DNA of 64,000 nucleotides from Cristatella mucedo. Taxonomy: Eukaryota > Bryozoa > Phylactolaemata > Cristatellidae. Positions 48,179-60,974 of the stretch are shown in pieces. Where the stretch lies: assembly GCA_009760855.2 (NCBI GenBank), contig WPIO01000003.1:2846001-2910000 (forward strand), written 5' to 3'. The position numbers were made by a program, and so were the translations under genes. The notes beneath the pieces are model-generated. The model was not told the DNA's origin. It worked only from the letters and a program-made list of their open reading frames with translations, and ran no database searches. Position 1 is the stretch's first letter. The number at the start of each line of letters is the position of its first letter.

Positions 48179-51118
48179 TCCGACAATTAAAGACGCAACT
48201 CCATCTGGTTTCTCGTTCTTTTACACCCCTAGATCAATCAAAACTGGAGGTAGAGTTGCTATTGTCGTGCGCTCGAAATTCAACTTCAAGCCATTTGCAG
48301 TACCCTCGAAGCAGTCTTTTGAATCAATTGTCCTGGTCTCACCCGAAAACAAGCTACCGATAGTGGCAGTAGTCTATCGCCCACCAGGTACCAAATCCTC
48401 CTTTATCTCAGATTTCTCCGACCTCATTTCGATTCTGTGTGCAAGAAATCGATCCTTCCTCGTAATGGGTGATTTCAACGTTCACTTTGATAACTTATCT
48501 GACGCTTTCAGCACCGAATTTCGTGCATTGAGTGACTCATTGTCTCTTGTGGCTCATGTGCATGGCCCTACCCACATCAAGGGTCACACACTTGACCAGA
48601 TCTTCTCATACAACTGCACTTTGTCATCATCAATTATTACCAAATCCTGCTTATCTGACCACATGCAGATCTCATTCAATCTGCAGTGTGTGCCCACATC
48701 CTCCTCTAAAATAACCTGTGAATCGCGAAACCTCAAGACCCTTGACATCGATGCTGTCCGTGCAAGAATATCTGCTTCACCTCTGCTGCTCAATCCTCCC
48801 TCCGATCTGTCATTATTGGTAGATAGCTTTAACACGACACTAGCTGACACGCTCGACGAGTTTGCCCCTCTGACAAAGCGCACTGTGCGCCCCCGCCCAG
48901 ACGGCCTATGGTTTACCGCAGACATTAAACTAGCCAAGTCTACTAAACGAAAGCTTGAAAAAGCATACACAAGATCCGGACTAACTGTCCATCGACAGGC
49001 ATATGAAGACTACTGTAGGTCGTACCAATCGATCCTAGCAAAAGCCAAGTCTAGCTTTTATAAAAACATTGTTGAATCACAGATGCACAATCCAAAAATG
49101 CTGATGTCGACAATAAACCATCTCCTCAACTGTTTCCAGATTAGCTCCTTACCTGATGATCCTAATGATGATCTAGCCGATCGCTTCTCTCGATTCTTTG
49201 TGCAGAAGATAGACAAGATCAGGGAATCCATCCCTGCGATGACGACCTCCACACTCGAATGCTGTTCCTCGGTTCCTGGCTGCACCTCAATGTCTGCATT
49301 TAAGCAGGTCACTAGGGATCTAGTCCTAAAGTTCGTATCTCAATCAAAGAAGACAACAAGTCCTCTGGACCCTATTCCCACTGTCCTGCTCCTACGTTGC
49401 ATTGATCTACTGCTGCCATGCATAACAAACATAATTAATATGTCATTAGCCTCAGGTTATGTCCCAGCACCTTTCAAAAAAGCTGTAGTCAGGCTACTTC
49501 TCAAGAAAGCTACACTTGACCAAGAGAACTTGAGCAACTACCGCCCAGTTTCCCTTCTACCATTCCTATCAAAGACACTCGAACGGGTCGTGGCGGACCA
49601 GCTAAACTCGTATATCGAAACCTCACACCTTGCTAGTAAGTTCCAGTCTGGCTTTAGAGTTAATCGCTCCACAGAGTCAGCATTGCTTCGGGTATACAAC
49701 GACCTACTTAGGAATGCAGACATGGGTAGAGTGTATCTGCTTGTTTTGCTTGATCTTTCGGCAGCTTTTGATATTATCGATCACAAAGTTCTTCTAGAGC
49801 GCCTCTCATCTCGCCTGGGCATCACTGGCACTGCTCTGCAGTGGTTCAGGTCCTATCTCAGTGGGAGACTCCAGTGTATTGCCGTGAATGGACAAAGATC
49901 ATCTGAAGTACCTCTGAAATATGGAGTACCTCAAGGCTCAGTGCTAGGTCCGGTTCTGTTCACGGTTTATACTCTGCCTCTTGCTGATGTGATTGCCAAG
50001 CACAATCTAGGCTTTCACTTCTATGCGGATGACACTCAGTTGTACCTTTGCTTTGATCCCTCCCAGCCTTCGAGCACCTCAAATTCTCTAAACTCACTAG
50101 CTGCATGCATTGATGACATCCGCACATTGATGGCAGCACATTTTCTAAAACTTAACGATGATAAAACTAACTTACTAGTTATGGGCAAACCCAGTGTGAT
50201 CCAGAGATTTGACAGGCTGACTCTCAATATTGGCTCTGCCAGCATATCTCGAGTTGAATCAGCTCGAAATCTAGGTGTCATATTCCAAAGCGACCTCTCG
50301 TTAGACGACCATATCAGCTCCACAGTCAAATCCGCCTATTTTCAGCTTCATAACATTGCTAAAATTCGGGCTTGTTTAGATAAAGATAACACATCTAAGT
50401 TGGTCAATGCATTCATAACATCCCGTCTCGACTTCTGCAACTCACTGCTCACTGGCCTACCAGCATGTGCGATCAGGCGATTGCAGCTGGTGCGAAACTC
50501 GGCAGCTAGACTTATCTGCCGTGAGCGTCGCAGTTGCCACATTACTCCACTTCTTGCCGACCTGCACTGGCTACCAGTCAAGCAACGGATTGACTTCAAG
50601 GTTTTGTCGCTCACTTTTAGGTCCCTTCATTCTATGGCTCCAGCCTATCTGTCAGATATACTACCCCATCAGGCCAAGCATCGTACCACCCGCTTTTCGG
50701 AATCCAACAGTCTAGAAATACCTCGTACAAACCTTAAATCCTTTGGAGACCGTGCATTTAGTTCATATGCTCCCAAAGCCTGGAACTCCCTCCCGACTTG
50801 CGTCAGAACATCCCCTGACCTGACCACATTTAAAAGGAACCTAAAAACACACCTATTTAGGACAGCATCTAGTGGGTGCGTGTGATTTGTCCTTGATGTG
50901 CTTATGCGTGCTAACACTGTGCATGCTGCTACTAACCACATTTGCATGCTGACCCTGTGCATGTCACCCCTAACCATGTTATTCATTTCGTTTGTTTTTC
51001 AAGCATGATTTTACTTACCATTCAATTGCATTTCACTTTACAGCAAATGTAAAGCGCCTAGAGAGAGATTATGTTCTCCGAGGGCGCTTTATCAAGTGAA
51101 TTGTTATTATATTATTTT
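48170..51118 (+). mobile_element. LINE-A, longest copy in the window
   Basis: Non-LTR retrotransposon of L2/CR1-like type, with apurinic-type endonuclease, reverse transcriptase and C-terminal domain in one uninterrupted frame. The 3' UTR ends in the stem-loop AAAGCGCC-...-GGGCGCTTT and an ATT-rich tail. The 5' end is missing: the frame enters inside the endonuclease, before the VYRPP and GDFN motifs. The intact frame suggests recent insertion. Clade placement is from motif style only. Confidence 0.95.
48171..50885 (+). CDS. LINE-A ORF2: endonuclease and reverse transcriptase (5'-partial)
   Basis: The open frame runs from before 48171 to TGA at 50883-50885. There is no ATG near its start, because the natural start lies in the lost 5' part. 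Counting from the GTG at 48267: VAVVYRPPG at 34-42 and GDFN at 68-71 (endonuclease metal and catalytic region), SDH at 130-132 (catalytic His of the APE fold). The reverse transcriptase follows: [42 protein letters not shown] and YADD at 586-589. A C-terminal domain with LHWLPVKQRIDFKVLSLTF follows. The role is target-primed reverse transcription of its own RNA. All key residues seen are intact, but without the full endonuclease this copy is not expected to jump by itself. Confidence 0.95.
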   Translation: MNCPTIKDATPSGFSFFYTPRSIKTGGRVAIVVRSKFNFKPFAVPSKQSFESIVLVSPENKLPIVAVVYRPPGTKSSFISDFSDLISILCARNRSFLVMGDFNVHFDNLSDAFSTEFRALSDSLSLVAHVHGPTHIKGHTLDQIFSYNCTLSSSIITKSCLSDHMQISFNLQCVPTSSSKITCESRNLKTLDIDAVRARISASPLLLNPPSDLSLLVDSFNTTLADTLDEFAPLTKRTVRPRPDGLWFTADIKLAKSTKRKLEKAYTRSGLTVHRQAYEDYCRSYQSILAKAKSSFYKNIVESQMHNPKMLMSTINHLLNCFQISSLPDDPNDDLADRFSRFFVQKIDKIRESIPAMTTSTLECCSSVPGCTSMSAFKQVTRDLVLKFVSQSKKTTSPLDPIPTVLLLRCIDLLLPCITNIINMSLASGYVPAPFKKAVVRLLLKKATLDQENLSNYRPVSLLPFLSKTLERVVADQLNSYIETSHLASKFQSGFRVNRSTESALLRVYNDLLRNADMGRVYLLVLLDLSAAFDIIDHKVLLERLSSRLGITGTALQWFRSYLSGRLQCIAVNGQRSSEVPLKYGVPQGSVLGPVLFTVYTLPLADVIAKHNLGFHFYADDTQLYLCFDPSQPSSTSNSLNSLAACIDDIRTLMAAHFLKLNDDKTNLLVMGKPSVIQRFDRLTLNIGSASISRVESARNLGVIFQSDLSLDDHISSTVKSAYFQLHNIAKIRACLDKDNTSKLVNAFITSRLDFCNSLLTGLPACAIRRLQLVRNSAARLICRERRSCHITPLLADLHWLPVKQRIDFKVLSLTFRSLHSMAPAYLSDILPHQAKHRTTRFSESNSLEIPRTNLKSFGDRAFSSYAPKAWNSLPTCVRTSPDLTTFKRNLKTHLFRTASSGCV

Positions 51119-51120
51119 TA

Positions 51121-51400
51121 GTAGACGGTCACATCAGCTCCACAGTTTGTGCTTTCCCGTATCGCCTTTTTTTTAAGCACTGCTTGCAGGTCTATTGGCC
51201 TATGCAACCAGGCTCTTATTGTTAGTAAGAAACTCTAAAAGAGGCTTGTGTGTCTTGATAATCGAAGTTGCCAAATTACACCATTTCTCACAAACCTGCA
51301 CTGCCTCCCAATCAAGCAGCGTATCGAGTTCAAAGTTTTTTCACTCGTTTTTAGTTTCCTACATTTTCGTATTCCAGCCTTCCTATCAGAACTACTACTC
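51121..51400 (+). mobile_element. Older LINE-A relative, 5' segment (split by LINE-B)
   Basis: Decayed version of the LINE-A C-terminal region, from GACGGTCACATCAGCTCCAC to TCCTATCAGAACTACTACTC, with frame breaks. It continues at 54037 after the LINE-B insertion. Confidence 0.75.
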
Positions 51401-54036
51401 ACGTCTGTGGCCATATGTTAGATCTAGGGATCATTAAAGATGTATAGCCCACTGACCATGTGGTGTGCCTGCTGACCCTCTCGGATCATTGTCCGGTCTC
51501 GTTTACTGTTCCTGCTCAGTTGTACGTACAGGTTAAGTTCGAATTTGTCCAGCGATGTAACTTGAAAAGCATTGACCAAGGCCAATTTAATTTTTGAAAT
51601 CTGTATGTGATGCAGGTCTTCTTGATCTGCACCTAAACTCTTGAGACAGCCTCGATACCCTCACCAATGCAGTGAAAACGACACGTAGGAGTGCTCTTGA
51701 CAAGCATGTTCCCGTATTCTGTCCGTGTACATAGCTATGGAGATTCATTTCAATTTACAAAAACTTCAAAAGATGCGCCATGTTAAACGCAGGCTTGAAC
51801 GTCATTTTAAGAAATCGGGATCAGATGCAGATCTAGTCAATTTCAAAGACTTCCTTCAAATTGACATTAGGAAGCCAAAAAAAGCCAGGCTTCTTTTTTC
51901 ACTCGAAAACTGAAGTCCTGCCAGTCAGACCCAAAACCGATTAATAAGACGGTAACCAATTACTGGCCAATGCTGAGAGGTCTGACTCCCCAGATATGAA
52001 CGACGCAGCCGAAAAGTATTTAGCATTCTTTACTGAAAAGATTGTGAACATTCGTGCCTCCATAAAGTTCCGTCCTACTACAGCGATTGCAGAATCCAAA
52101 CCTGTGGCCTTTCTTAAAAGATTTTCCGAGGTTTTTTTGGGATATGGCTACCTTGATAAGGTCTAATTAAAAGAGCTCGTCTCCTGAAGACCCTATACCA
52201 TCGTCTCTGTGGTCTTCATTGGCAGGCCAACTTGGCCCTGTCATAAATAATAATAAATAAATAAATAAATCCTAGCTGCTTAAACAGCCTCTTTTTGCAT
52301 AGCGACAGAAGAGCCTTTATGGCTATCACACCGCTTGCAGTGGTGATAAAGGATCGCCCACCACAGAAATCGAACCCACGACATCGGGACCAAGGTCGTG
52401 AAAGCAACCGCCTTACCTAGTGTGCCGTCACGGCTCACCATAACCGATATTTGTAATGCTTCACTGGAAAAAGGCATTGTACCCAAGTCATTCAAATTGG
52501 CAATCGGTAGACCGATACTTACAAAGCCTGGATTAGATACAGAGGTCCTTGAAAACTATTGCTCAGTTTCCCATCTTCCTTTCTCGTCAAAGATTCTTGA
52601 AAAAATTGCCGTTAAGCAGCTGGTAGCTTACGTTTAAAAGAATGACATGTCAGAACAATTTCGATCGGGGTTCAAGCGGCAGCACTTCATTGAAGCTATT
52701 CTCCTCCGTGTTACCAATGACATCATATGCAGCAACGATGATGGAAATACTCTGCTAGATCTATCAGCTGCCTTTGACAGCATAGATCACGATATTCTAC
52801 TTGAACGATTGAGAACAAAGATCGGTCTGGCAGACGAGGCACTGGCGTGGTTTAAATGTACGTGGCTGATCGTGTTCAATCTGTGTGTGGATGGAGTCCC
52901 TCAAGGGTCCGTCCTCGGTCCGTTGCTGTTCTCCATTTATACTCAACCTCTGGGAAAAGTGATTACGGCCCATGGAATAAGATATCACTTTATGCTGCCG
53001 ATACTCGGCTGTATTTATCATTCAAACCGTCGGAATCTGCTGCAGCAACTGTGAAACTGAATGCTTGCCTTGCCGACATTCGCTCCTGGATGTAGGAAAA
53101 CTTCTTGAAACTAAATGACGATAAAACCGAACTGCTGCTCATAGGACACCCTAAGCGTGTGGCTGGATTAAAGGGCTTTTCTCTTTTAATAGGTGATGCT
53201 TTTGCGCGATCATCACCACGTGCTCGAAATTTAGGTGTCGTTTTCGACAGCTGCCTAAATTTTACAGGCCTCATTCAGGAGACTGCTTCTACAGCTAGCC
53301 ATCACGTCGGAACCCTATCTAAGATTAGGAGCTGTCTTCTTCTATTGCTTGCAAACAATTTAAAAAGCTTTTTATTTCTGTCTTGGGTAGGCTATTGTAA
53401 TTCCTTTTGGCTGGGTTACTGAAAACAATAAGTAGGCCACTGCAGATGGCTATGAATATGGATGCAAGGCTAGTTTAAAAAATCACCAAGATTTGACCGC
53501 ACGTCTTCTTTACTACAGAGCTAAGATGGCTGCCGGTTGATCGACGGATACAGAGCAAAGGTTTTACGCTGAGTCCCAAGGCCCGCCACGGCTTGGCTTC
53601 TCCATACCTAGCTGAACTGCTGCACCAGTTTCAGCCTCTTCGCGCCCTCAGGTCCTGTGTGGACAATAAATTAGCTGTTCCATTCCTCCGCTTATAGACC
53701 GTTGGCGAAAGAAGCTTTAGCTCTGCAGGTCCGAGACTATGGAACTCGCTTCCACAATTCTTGTGCAACGACAACTACTCTCCTGCTGCCGGCTATGGCT
53801 CATTCTTTTCAGCGGTCCTGAGCTGCTAATTCCATGCTACTCACTACCTCAGCTGCTCTCTTGCCTCTGCTATGGCTTCCAATTTCTGTTTGTTGCGTGA
53901 GATTAAATCTGTTAGCTACCGACTGCGTATCGAAAGCTGCGTGGGCTGGGAGTGAGCTACACAAAACGCTCATGCGTAAACCCACATGGTCTTTGTGGCT
54001 TTATGGATTTACAGACGGAGATACGTTACATTACAA
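51401..54036 (+). mobile_element. LINE-B, inserted copy (interrupted by SINE-A)
   Basis: A second non-LTR family. It begins in the endonuclease C-terminus (LSDHCPVSFTVPAQL near 51480). It continues with a Lys-rich linker, the reverse transcriptase (LLDLSAAFDSIDHDILLERL, GVPQGSVLGPLLFSIYTQPL) and a C-terminal region (ARNLGVVFDS). It ends with a 3' UTR and GATACGTTACATTACAA. It has several stops and frameshifts, and the catalytic YADD has become YAAD (near 52992). TACTC lies on both sides (51396-51400 and 54037-54041) as a candidate target-site duplication. Confidence 0.88.
52247..52438 (-). mobile_element. SINE-A copy inserted into LINE-B
   Basis: Full minus-strand SINE-A flanked by CATAA (52242-52246 and 52439-52443). 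When the SINE and one CATAA are disregarded, the flanking LINE-B frame reads through as a continuous coding segment, which dates the SINE after LINE-B. The tail on the plus strand is (AATA)n rather than (AAT)n. Confidence 0.95.
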
Positions 54037-54470
54037 TACTCCCCAGCAAGGGTAGGGATTGTACCACCCATTCTGACTCAAATCGCTTAGATGTACCTCG
54101 AACCAACCACAAATCCTTTGGAGAGCATACTTTTGGGTTTGCATGCTCCTTAAACCCGGAGCTCACTCGTGACTGACGTCACGACATCCCACGACTTGAT
54201 GACTTTTAAAAGAAGCTAAAAACACTAACTCTTCAAAAAATTCGTTGGTTTATTATGAATCATATTTTGTGCGCTCATATTAGCTGACACTGTGCATGCC
54301 AACACTAGCAACTAGGGCATGCTGACACTGTGCATATCACCAATAGCAATATTATGCATACTGGCACTGTTAATTTTAATGCCAACCATATGATAATGCT
54401 TCCATTACAGCATATTTTCTGTGCCCGGAAAGAGATATAGTTTACTGAGGGTGTTAGAAAATGTATTATT
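54037..54470 (+). mobile_element. Older LINE-A relative, 3' segment
   Basis: Continues the fragment at 51121-51400 in order: GATTGTACCACCCATTCTGA, CTTAGATGTACCTCGAACCA, then a repeated GCTGACACTGTGCAT 3' UTR and a tail with ATGTATTATTATTTATT. The terminal hairpin is decayed. Confidence 0.75.
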
Positions 54471-54851
54471 ATTTATTCACAGTTTATGTAATATGAAGCC
54501 TTCTAAAACTTCTGAAACCCTCTAGATCGGTTTCTCATTGTTCCCTACCCTTTCTCTCATCTCTTTCTTATCCATCCTTTCATTACCATTGGTAGTCATT
54601 TGCTCCGCCCTAAAATATTTGATTTTCTTAGTGTATTTTCGTTTTTCAGCCTATGCATGTAGCAGTTGTGCAAGTTGATCCGTTGCTTTGCTTCTTACCA
54701 GCCGACGAGAAGATTTCTAGGCGACTGTGGCACAAACATGCGCAGGAGCTTCGAAGGTTCTTTTCACTACCAAGCTAGTCATGTATATACATGTACACAC
54801 GCACGAACGTGCAGCACTAATGCAGGAACACTCTTTTGCGCGCATACAAGC

Positions 54852-56183
<1,332 letters not shown>

Positions 56184-56572
56184 AATAATAATAATAACAA
56201 TAACAATAATGCACTCGATAAAGCGCCCTAAGAGAACTCGATCTCTTTCTAGGCGCTTTACATTTGCTGCAAGGGAAACGCAATTGAATGATGAGTAATA
56301 TTATGCATGATAAACAACATGAACAACATGGTTAGGGATGACATGCACAGGGTCAGCATGGAAATGTGGTTAGTGGCAGCATGCACATTGTCAGCGAGCA
56401 TCAGCACATGAAGGACAAATCACAGGGACCCACTAAATGCTGTCCTAAATAGGTGTTTTTAAAGTTCTTTTTAAATGCGGTCAAGTCAGGGGACGTTCTG
56501 ACGCAAGTCGAGGGTGAGTTCCAGGCTTTAGGAGCATACGGTATCCAAAGGATTTACGTTCGCAGGGATACA
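56184..56572 (-). mobile_element. LINE-A 3' fragment
   Basis: AAT/AAC-rich tail, hairpin complement, 3' UTR and a little C-terminal coding sequence, with a small deletion after GGAGCATACG (56540). Confidence 0.88.
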
Positions 56573-58779
56573 TTGAGGGTGCCGATATAGCTATGTACAT
56601 ACGTTTATATATTCTTGGGTTTAAATGGATATGAAAGTACTTAAAAAGCATAAAAGTAAAGCGCGTGCTCGCATGCAGACAAGCACAGAAAAACACAGAA
56701 AAAAACGACCTCAATACAGATGATTTTAGGTTTTAAAGGCACAGATGTAGAACTGGTACGGTAAGATTGGCATTGCTCCCTATTAGGTCACAGGAAAAGG
56801 AAGAATAGGCACACAGTATACAAGTAAGAATCTATACCTACATGGCTGTTTAAAAAAACGCCATTTCATTCAGCATTGGCATGGTAAGCTCAAGAAGCTT
56901 AAGCAAGAGCCGTTCACAGTTCTTGATCTTCCTTGCTAGCAATGGCCAAAAAACCCAATGGAACAACCAGCGGGTATTGATCGTACTGTGCCACTGTGTC
57001 GCTATGCTGCAGCTAAAACATGAACCAACCCATAACTAGTTGGCCATAGCATATGCTATGCGAAATACTTACGTGTCACGGCAGAGCGCCTTCTGTCCAT
57101 GCCGCGAGTCGCTCCTTAATTTATTAAGTATATCAGCACTGATTGAATGGAAAATTCAATTCTTTTGCTTGCTACTACAAGCCAGCTCAAGGCTTCGACT
57201 TATACTCATCTGGCTTCTCGGATTTGAGAATAATATTACACCTCATTTGTGCAAGAGATATGGACATCGGTGAAAGGTATGCAGCCTGATATGAAAATAT
57301 GGCGAGAGAAGGCGAGGAGAGAGATGGAGAAATGGAGACAGACAGAAACAGAGATAGCTTGAGTAAGAAAGAGATAACGATATAGAAGATGTTAGATATA
57401 GTGACTGAAAGATATTAGAGAAGAGAGCCAGAACGGAAAGATCAAGAGACACATAGGGATAAGAGACGGGATATAGCGACAGAGAAGAAGATTGAACGAT
57501 AATCAAGCAAAGTGGCCATATTCTCGCAAGAAGTTCAGAGTACATATAACGACGGTGTACCGGATTCTCTTTCCAGCCTGTGCGTCATGGAATAGGAAAT
57601 TTCTTAAGACTTAGTCGCATAGCCCAGTTGGCTCCTCTTGTTTTATTTAAGTGATTTGTCCATGAACTGATATTTCCAGCAGGGAGGGCCACCCCGCAGA
57701 GATCCCTTGGCTCGCCAGAAGCATTTCCGGGGGTGTGGCCGATGCCGGCTGCTGCAAAGTGTAACATCTCATTCTAAGGGGTGAGCGGAAAGACAAATCG
57801 CAGAAAAACTAAGCAAGTACGGATTGCTGCACAAAAAAAGTCAACGAACTAGTAACGAACTTAGTTAGTTGTCCAAATGTTGTGGGTGCCTACAGACACG
57901 ACAACTTCTAGTCAAAGGTCGAGGCATTGCTGCCATTGGATACAGGCCCGCTGAACGGTTGGCGTAGGAACAAACCTAGTTTGATGAGATGGCTGCGTCT
58001 GACTGGATTAGTTTTTTACACCTTGGTTAGTCAGGCAAAGCCACCCTAGCACCACTGCTATTGAATGAGTGCCGATAGGTGGAGCTAGGTTGCTCTATCG
58101 AGGTGAGGGCACCGCTACGACAAATGTTGAGTCAAGGGCCGAGCTGGTCTCGCTGATACTGTTTATATCAGTCCTGTAGCGTGGCACCTCTCTGCCACCC
58201 TGCATAGGACTGGGGAGCTTCATGATGACGCACCTCTCCTGAAACCCATCTCTTGGTGACTCGAATGGCTACCCATTCAACTGGTAGAAGGATCGGAAAT
58301 GTCGTGAGGTCGCTGTTAATAGCTTTTCACCTTAAGCGGAAAGCTTGTTGGTAGCCTCTCGTGGCACTTTGTCCGTCAGACAGCGGTAGGTTTCCAAGAA
58401 TATCACGCTGCATATACAACTGGTATCGACTATCTAAGTAAGATTATCCCCAACACGTCGAGCTCGATCTCCCAAATCCTAACGTTACCGGATGCACAAG
58501 TGTAGCAGAAGATGGGCTGCATCTGCTCCCAATGCTCTCTCTTTATTTCTCTGAATGCCTACGATGATATGAGAGCTCGATGAATCACCGCAGCAAGGCT
58601 GGGAAATATAGCGTACATTAGTGGTCTGACGCTTTGCTGCGTCAATCGCTTAACTATTGGCCACCGATGAGGAGTAGGCTTCGCTGTGTCAATGACATAA
58701 CCGCAGGTGAGGCATACACTAGGAACCGGATGCTTGGATAACAACAACGGCAGAAGCAGCCTGCGCACGCCGCAAGCAT
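56573..58779. other. Unassigned; may include decayed Gypsy sequence
   Basis: 57295-57500 is purine-rich (AGAGA-like). From about 57850 to 58779 the minus strand might continue the Gypsy-type element after its zinc knuckle, but no protease or reverse transcriptase motif was clear. Confidence 0.35.
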
Positions 58780-59380
58780 GAAGTCTGAAATTCTGATGTT
58801 CAGCCTGCCAGCACACTGACTGAAAATGGTTTAGTCTACTGCAGGCGGTACACGTCTTACCACATACCGGGCATTTACGGGGGCGCTTTTGTGGCCCTTA
58901 GTAACAACTCAGCGAATATGAAGTGAAAGTATTGGCTATGACGTTCCCTTTGGTGACTGCCTTCGTGTCTTTTTTAACGGATTCGGCGTCCCGAAGGGGT
59001 ATTACATTTTTCATGTGGCTAAGATACTTGGTCGTCGGATCCGTAGAGCGGAAACTGCCAACTGATTGTTCTAGAGTGAGACCGTTCTGGGCCAGCACCT
59101 TGGCCCCCATTGCGCCTGAATAAATGTCAGTTACGATCTAGTCACGAATAATCTTGGTCCTCTAAAGGATATGATGGTCGCAGATGCTGAGGGCGAGGCA
59201 AATTAAGTCCATGTGATAGGACTCGAAGCGCTCTCCGTATCTCTGCCAACCTAGGGAGAAGACGTATGGTTCGCAAGTTTCGCTATGCCTGTGCACAGTG
59301 GGCAGTAAATTTATCCAGCACCCTGATAGAGTTTTCTTTGGAGGAAGTGTCGCCGACGGCTCCGTGGCATCGCCCATTAA
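58780..59380 (-). mobile_element. Decayed Ty3/Gypsy-type gag region
   Basis: Minus-strand frames, broken by stops and shifts, show the layout of a Gypsy-type Gag. There is a capsid-like stretch ERFESYHMDLICLAL-S-CD (about 59180-59240), an IIRD-type motif followed by an in-frame stop (about 59145), LAQNGLTLEQSVG (about 59060-59100) and a CCHC zinc knuckle (CTACSRLNHFQSVC at about 58811-58852) preceded by KCPVCGKT. Such knuckles bind RNA during particle assembly. The copy is clearly inactive; LTRs were not found. Confidence 0.65.
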
Positions 59381-59890
59381 TTGATTTTATACTCTTAAAC
59401 AGTCTAATAACCCAGAGCAGTAAGTAAAATGACAACCTTCTTCGCCCCATCATATCGCGATCGCTTTTCAACCCTACATGTAAAAATGAAATTGGAAGTT
59501 ATCGCGCCATTCGAGGATCTTCCAGAGCTGAGGTTAGAGGTTATCTGAGGTCAGAGACAACGTGATAGTGAACGGCGATAGTGACCACTCTCTGTCACAC
59601 ATGTGTAGATTTTGACTTCTGACGCCATACAACTTGGTAAGACATATTCGTATAGATTTATATTTATATAGATAGATAGCCCATTCGGCTCATTTCCGCT
59701 TTGTTTAAGTGACTTGCACGTGCACTGGCCACCTAGAACGCCTTAGGATCTTCTGGGTAGTGGCATTAGGTGACCGAAGACTAAGTGCCGTACTCAGGAT
59801 GGCAAAAGTAAACGCTGCTGTTTCTCTTACACCAAAGCTAGGGTCGGAGCTTTAATCGACTACGGGTTGAAAGAGATCTTTCAACAGCCT
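59381..59890. other. Unassigned sequence
   Basis: No exon or repeat recognised between the gag remnant and LINE-B. Confidence 0.5.
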
Positions 59891-60974
59891 ATGTATGTAT
59901 TTCCGTCTGTAACTTCACAAAGTAATAAAGACTATGTGGGTGCTACAAAGGAGATATTTGTATAGCTCACTCACAGCCTAAGCGGCTTTCTGTACGCATT
60001 TGGTAGCCAACAGCCTACGTCTCACGAAACAAAGAGAAAGTGAGAAGCAGAGCAGAGTCAGGAGAGCAGTTGAGGTAGTGCGTAGCACGGAAGTAGCAGC
60101 TCAGGACCGCTGGAAAGGATGAGCCATATTCGGCAGCAGGAGAGTAGTTGTCGTTGCATAAGAATTGTGTAAGCGAGTTCCACAGTCTAGGACCTGCAGA
60201 GCTAAAGTTTCTGTCGCCAACGGTCTTTAAGCCGAGGAATGGAACAGCTAATTTATTATCCACATAGAACCCGAGAGTGCGAAGAGGCTGAAACTGGTGC
60301 AGCGGTTCAGCTACGTACGAAGGAGCCAAGCTGTGGCGGGCCTTGTGGGTCAACTTTGCTCTGTATCCGTTGCTCGACCGGGATCCATCCTAGCTCTTTT
60401 AGCAAAGAAGACGCATGGCCAAACCTCTAGGACTTGAAAACTAGCCTGGCAGCCATATTCATAGTCAGCTGCAGTGGCCTAGTTGCTTTATTTGGTAGAA
60501 CAGCCAAAAGGGAATAACAATAATCAAGCCGATACAGAACTAAGGAGCTAGTTAATTTTTTTACAAGCCACTGTGGAAGACAGCTCCTAATCTTTGATAG
60601 GGATCGGACGTGGTGGCTAGCTGTAGAAGCAGTCTTCTGAATGAGGCTTGTAAAATTTAGGCTGTTGAAAACGACACCTAAATTTCGAGCACGTGGTGAT
60701 GATCGCACAACAGCATCACCTATTAAAAGAGAAAAGCCTTTTAATCTAGCCACACGCTTAGGGTGTCCTATGAGTACCAGTTCGGTTTTATTGTCATTTA
60801 GTTTCAAGAAGTTTTCCTACATCCAGGAGCGAATGTCGGCAAGGCAAGCATTCAGTTTCACAGTTGCTGCAGCAGATTCCGACGGTTTGAATGACAAATA
60901 CAGCCGAGTATCGTCAGCATAAAAGTGATATCCTATTCCATGGGCCTTATTCACTTTTCCCAGAGGTTGAGTAA
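59891..60974 (-). mobile_element. LINE-B copy, 3' segment (split by LINE-A)
   Basis: Minus strand: from the 3' tail (complement of GTATGTATTTCCGTCTGTAA) through the C-terminal region (ARNLGVVFNSLNF, ALLLIG-like motif) to the catalytic box, which is intact YADD here (complement near 60908-60919). Several frame breaks. Confidence 0.9.

Noticed and set aside
57585-57767. Gly- and Pro-rich minus-strand frame as the missing collagen exon of the CTHRC1-like gene
   Set aside because: Glycines do not recur at every third residue in any one frame and no suitable splice donor in the needed phase was seen.
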